From Larimichthys crocea (lineage: Eukaryota; Chordata; Actinopteri; Sciaenidae): 64,000 nt of DNA. The DNA lies in NCBI RefSeq assembly GCF_000972845.2, contig NC_040022.1:5486979-5550978 (forward strand). The letters are read 5' to 3'. The position numbers were made by a program, and so were the translations under genes. The notes under the pieces are model-generated. The model was not told the DNA's origin. It saw nothing but the letters and a program-made list of their open reading frames with translations, and did not search any database. How positions within the stretch are numbered: position 1 is the stretch's first letter; each line of letters begins with the position of its first letter. Of the stretch, positions 61,401 to 64,000 are shown piece by piece.

Positions 61401-64000
61401 GGATGATAGAATTTAAAAGGGGTTTTATGGCGGTGAGCGACTTATGCTTCACCTGCCACACACATATAACTTGACACACTCTGCTCATACACAATATGTG
61501 GGTGTATATTCTGCGCTCAAAGGAGGCCTCTTAAAGTCTATCATTTTCATACAGGAGGGCACCAAATCATCCTATTACTGAAGGCAGAGAGTATGACATT
61601 CAGCCACCAAAAGACGAGTCCTTGATGTTCTCAGACTGGTCACGCTCTTCTGTCTGACTTGCACTTCTTTGTTTTACTGTTGCAGTTGATTTTTTTTTTT
61701 ATTTTCTTTACTCAGCGGTCTGATTTGGCCTGCAGCGAGCGGCTGGTAAGTCCCAGTGGAGATGTCGGCCTAAACAGCCGGGTCTGAAGTGATTATGTGA
61801 GTGCAGTGTGAGAGATTCCTTTAGGGCCTGTGGGAAGCCTACACATTCTTTGTTGACAGTAGCAATGAGAGAGAGAGTGAGAAGGAGAAAGGTAGAAGGG
61901 AGGGAGATGATCTAAACAGACAGAAAATTTGCTGGAGTCTGGGAGATTAAAGGTACGTGCAGATATAAAATCTGTTTTCGCAGTTAGGTATTAGGTTGTC
62001 CTTTATTTGTTCATCCATATCCAATTAACATGAGCTTCACATTCAGGTAACTGCCAGGTACATCTTATAACACTGTCAAATTGAATTCAGGTAACCTCCC
62101 CGTATGTATCTTATAAAACTGTCATTCTGTGTTAGTGCAGCCTCCTTATGTAACTTATTATAGTGTAAAAGTGATTTCAGAGTGAGGCAGAAGATAACAA
62201 AGCCTTTTCTTCTGTGACTCCCCTCTATACATTTTCACTGTGAAATCTTTAAAATCTCTTTGTGCCTCATGCAAACATCACAGCCAGTGATTAAGCACCA
62301 AGAACCCTCCGTAAGTCTCTATAACAATTAATTATTCACATTCATATAATCTTACATTGTCTTTATAAGTACAGCCAAGCAATCAATTTGAATTTTCTTT
62401 TTTTCTTTTTTTTATCCCTTCACTGCCATTGGCCTGTTTACTCTAAAAGCATGTCCTTCAAGCATCTCCTTCTCAGAATTGAAGAGCTAAGCCATAGAAA
62501 AGCAAGCTGCTGTTTATCGCTGCCTCGCAGACAAATCCACTCTAAATGGCCGGTGATTTTCACTCATTGGCTCAATAATCCATTTGAGAATTAACTCAGG
62601 GACTCAGACACATTGTTAAGGTTTTTTTTTTTTTTTTTTTTTGAATAGATTCCTCTGTATACCCCCTTCAACTTGAAGGAAACTTGTTTAAGCTACAAAA
62701 AAATGGAAATGAATGCACACACACAGGCCTTTGAAACCAGTATAGTGCTACTCTGTTCACTGCTGGGAAGTTTAATAACTCTAATGGCTGCAGGTTTTCA
62801 GATGTCCTTGTTGAATCCAAGGCCAGAACTTGTAGAGGGAGACCTGTGTCATACATGGATGGATCTCCCTCCAGTTGTTTCTCATTTAATCCTTCTCTCT
62901 GCCCTTGCCTTTGCATGGATCCACGCACCAATATCTCTTATTTTTACATCTTCTTACGCCACCTTATTCCTTTTGCCTTCACTGTCCACACCTCATGCCT
63001 GCTGTCCCTCCTCCCATAGTGCACTGTGGTAATTGAGTGAGAGCTGTGGCCCTGGAGTCCTTGTGTAATCCACACTTTATAAGCACTCTAATTGAAGTGC
63101 AAATTCAATACTCCCTCATCAGCCTTTTACTGGCTGTGCCTTTGCCTGCACCCCTTAGGTAATTACAAGGAAGCTGGCGGTTCAATCATTTTTCAGAAAA
63201 TAATGTAACAAAAACAGAGCCGCATACACCAGATCATTTTACTGTGGCTGTGTAGAGATTGTGATAGCTGTGTTACTGGAGGTGAAACACTGGAAGAGAC
63301 AAAACACCTTCCTGTCTTTGGTCACGAAGGAAACACACCACAGAGTGTGTGCGAAGAAGAGATTTAGGGAGAATTACCTGAATAAACATAGGATAACTCT
63401 ACACTCCTCCTCTTTTATTGGTCTGCCTGTAGACCCAAGAGCAAGCATGTGCATGTAGATACTCACGCACTGCATGCACGCTCTGACAGTTTTATTGTTT
63501 GCGTAGTTGTAGCTATAGGCACACGTGCATGCAGACATGCATAAAGGCAAGTGAAGTGCACACACACACACAAACATATAATTGGTATGTATTGGTTTCC
63601 CTGTATTACTGTGTGTGTCTCTTTGTGTCTGTGTGTGGGAGTGCAGTTCGCAGCTTTAATTAAACTTCCCCTATTTTCTCTCAGCTTGCCCCCATAGGGC
63701 CCTGTCTTCTTCCCAGCCACATGCTTATTTATTTATAATTGCATTAAACTCCAGAGCCGAGCCACGGCTGAACGCGATGCCAGACCTGTGGAGTTAGCTG
63801 GGATTGTCACACAGTAATACAATTTCATGTACTGAAACATCCCACCAGCTGTGAAAATTCCACATTATGAATCATGTAGGGATGCACCCTACATTAAACA
63901 ACAAACTGAAAAAAAAAGAAAAAAAAGTTTGGATTATTATTCCCAATACTATATTTTAAAATTGTGGGCACGTGTTTCATACAACAAAAGATCTTATGAA
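58403..64000. other. Gene desert, part 3, with CNE-like stretches
   Basis: No gene supported. 58780-58900 (TTAATTA plus CTTTAATGGCC) and 63060-63185 (CTAATTGAAGTGCAAATTC, GGTAATTACAAG) have the unique, homeodomain-site-rich look of conserved non-coding elements. A 20-base T run is at 62622-62642, and short CA tracts occur near 63557. The conservation itself cannot be seen from one sequence. Confidence 0.35.

Noticed and set aside
40600..64000. Search for an nxph3 exon or any HOX-linked gene in the desert
   Set aside because: No ORF resembles neurexophilin or another known protein. The gene is predicted beyond the window, not within it.

Overview
The window is vertebrate nuclear DNA, almost certainly from a ray-finned (teleost, probably percomorph) fish. 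Six split genes with GT-AG introns encode proteins close to human ones. The introns are compact, and the intergenic DNA carries (GT)n tracts, tRNA-derived SINEs and several dispersed repeats that I recognise from fish genomes. No bacterial, phage or CRISPR features are present.

Layout: 509-3254 (+) holds the last nine coding exons of strada, the LKB1 pseudokinase adaptor. 4237-6509 (-) holds rnf113a, a CCCH plus RING spliceosomal protein, tail-to-tail with strada. 7337-19374 (+) holds rundc3a, a neuronal RUN-domain protein. Its 8.4-kb first intron contains three minus-strand ORFs with a 7/14-residue Gly/Ser/Thr repeat that I cannot assign to a family. 22240-29366 (+) holds fam117a. 31320-36269 (+) holds slc35b1, the ER nucleotide-sugar/ATP transporter-family member. 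38064-39654 (+) holds an ndufa4-type complex IV subunit. Exon joins were read by eye; every complete coding sequence gives a length divisible by three and an uninterrupted family-like protein.

From about 39.8 kb to the end, 24 kb hold no gene I can support. That stretch contains SINEs, dispersed repeats, a 43-bp minisatellite, microsatellites, one GC-rich island and some non-repetitive stretches that look like conserved non-coding elements. fam117a and slc35b1 are neighbours on human 17q21.33 beside SPOP and NXPH3. NDUFA4-type genes sit beside NXPH1 (7p21) and NXPH4 (12q13). The ndufa4 copy here therefore looks like the HOXB-paralogon ohnolog, and the desert may belong to a flanking nxph3; this is inference.

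The genes are not a pathway: they are housekeeping or neuronal genes held together by ancestral linkage. The observation most worth following is the nested antisense repeat-ORF family in rundc3a intron 1. Two of its copies are 82 codons each, with the same start, the same stop position and no indels.
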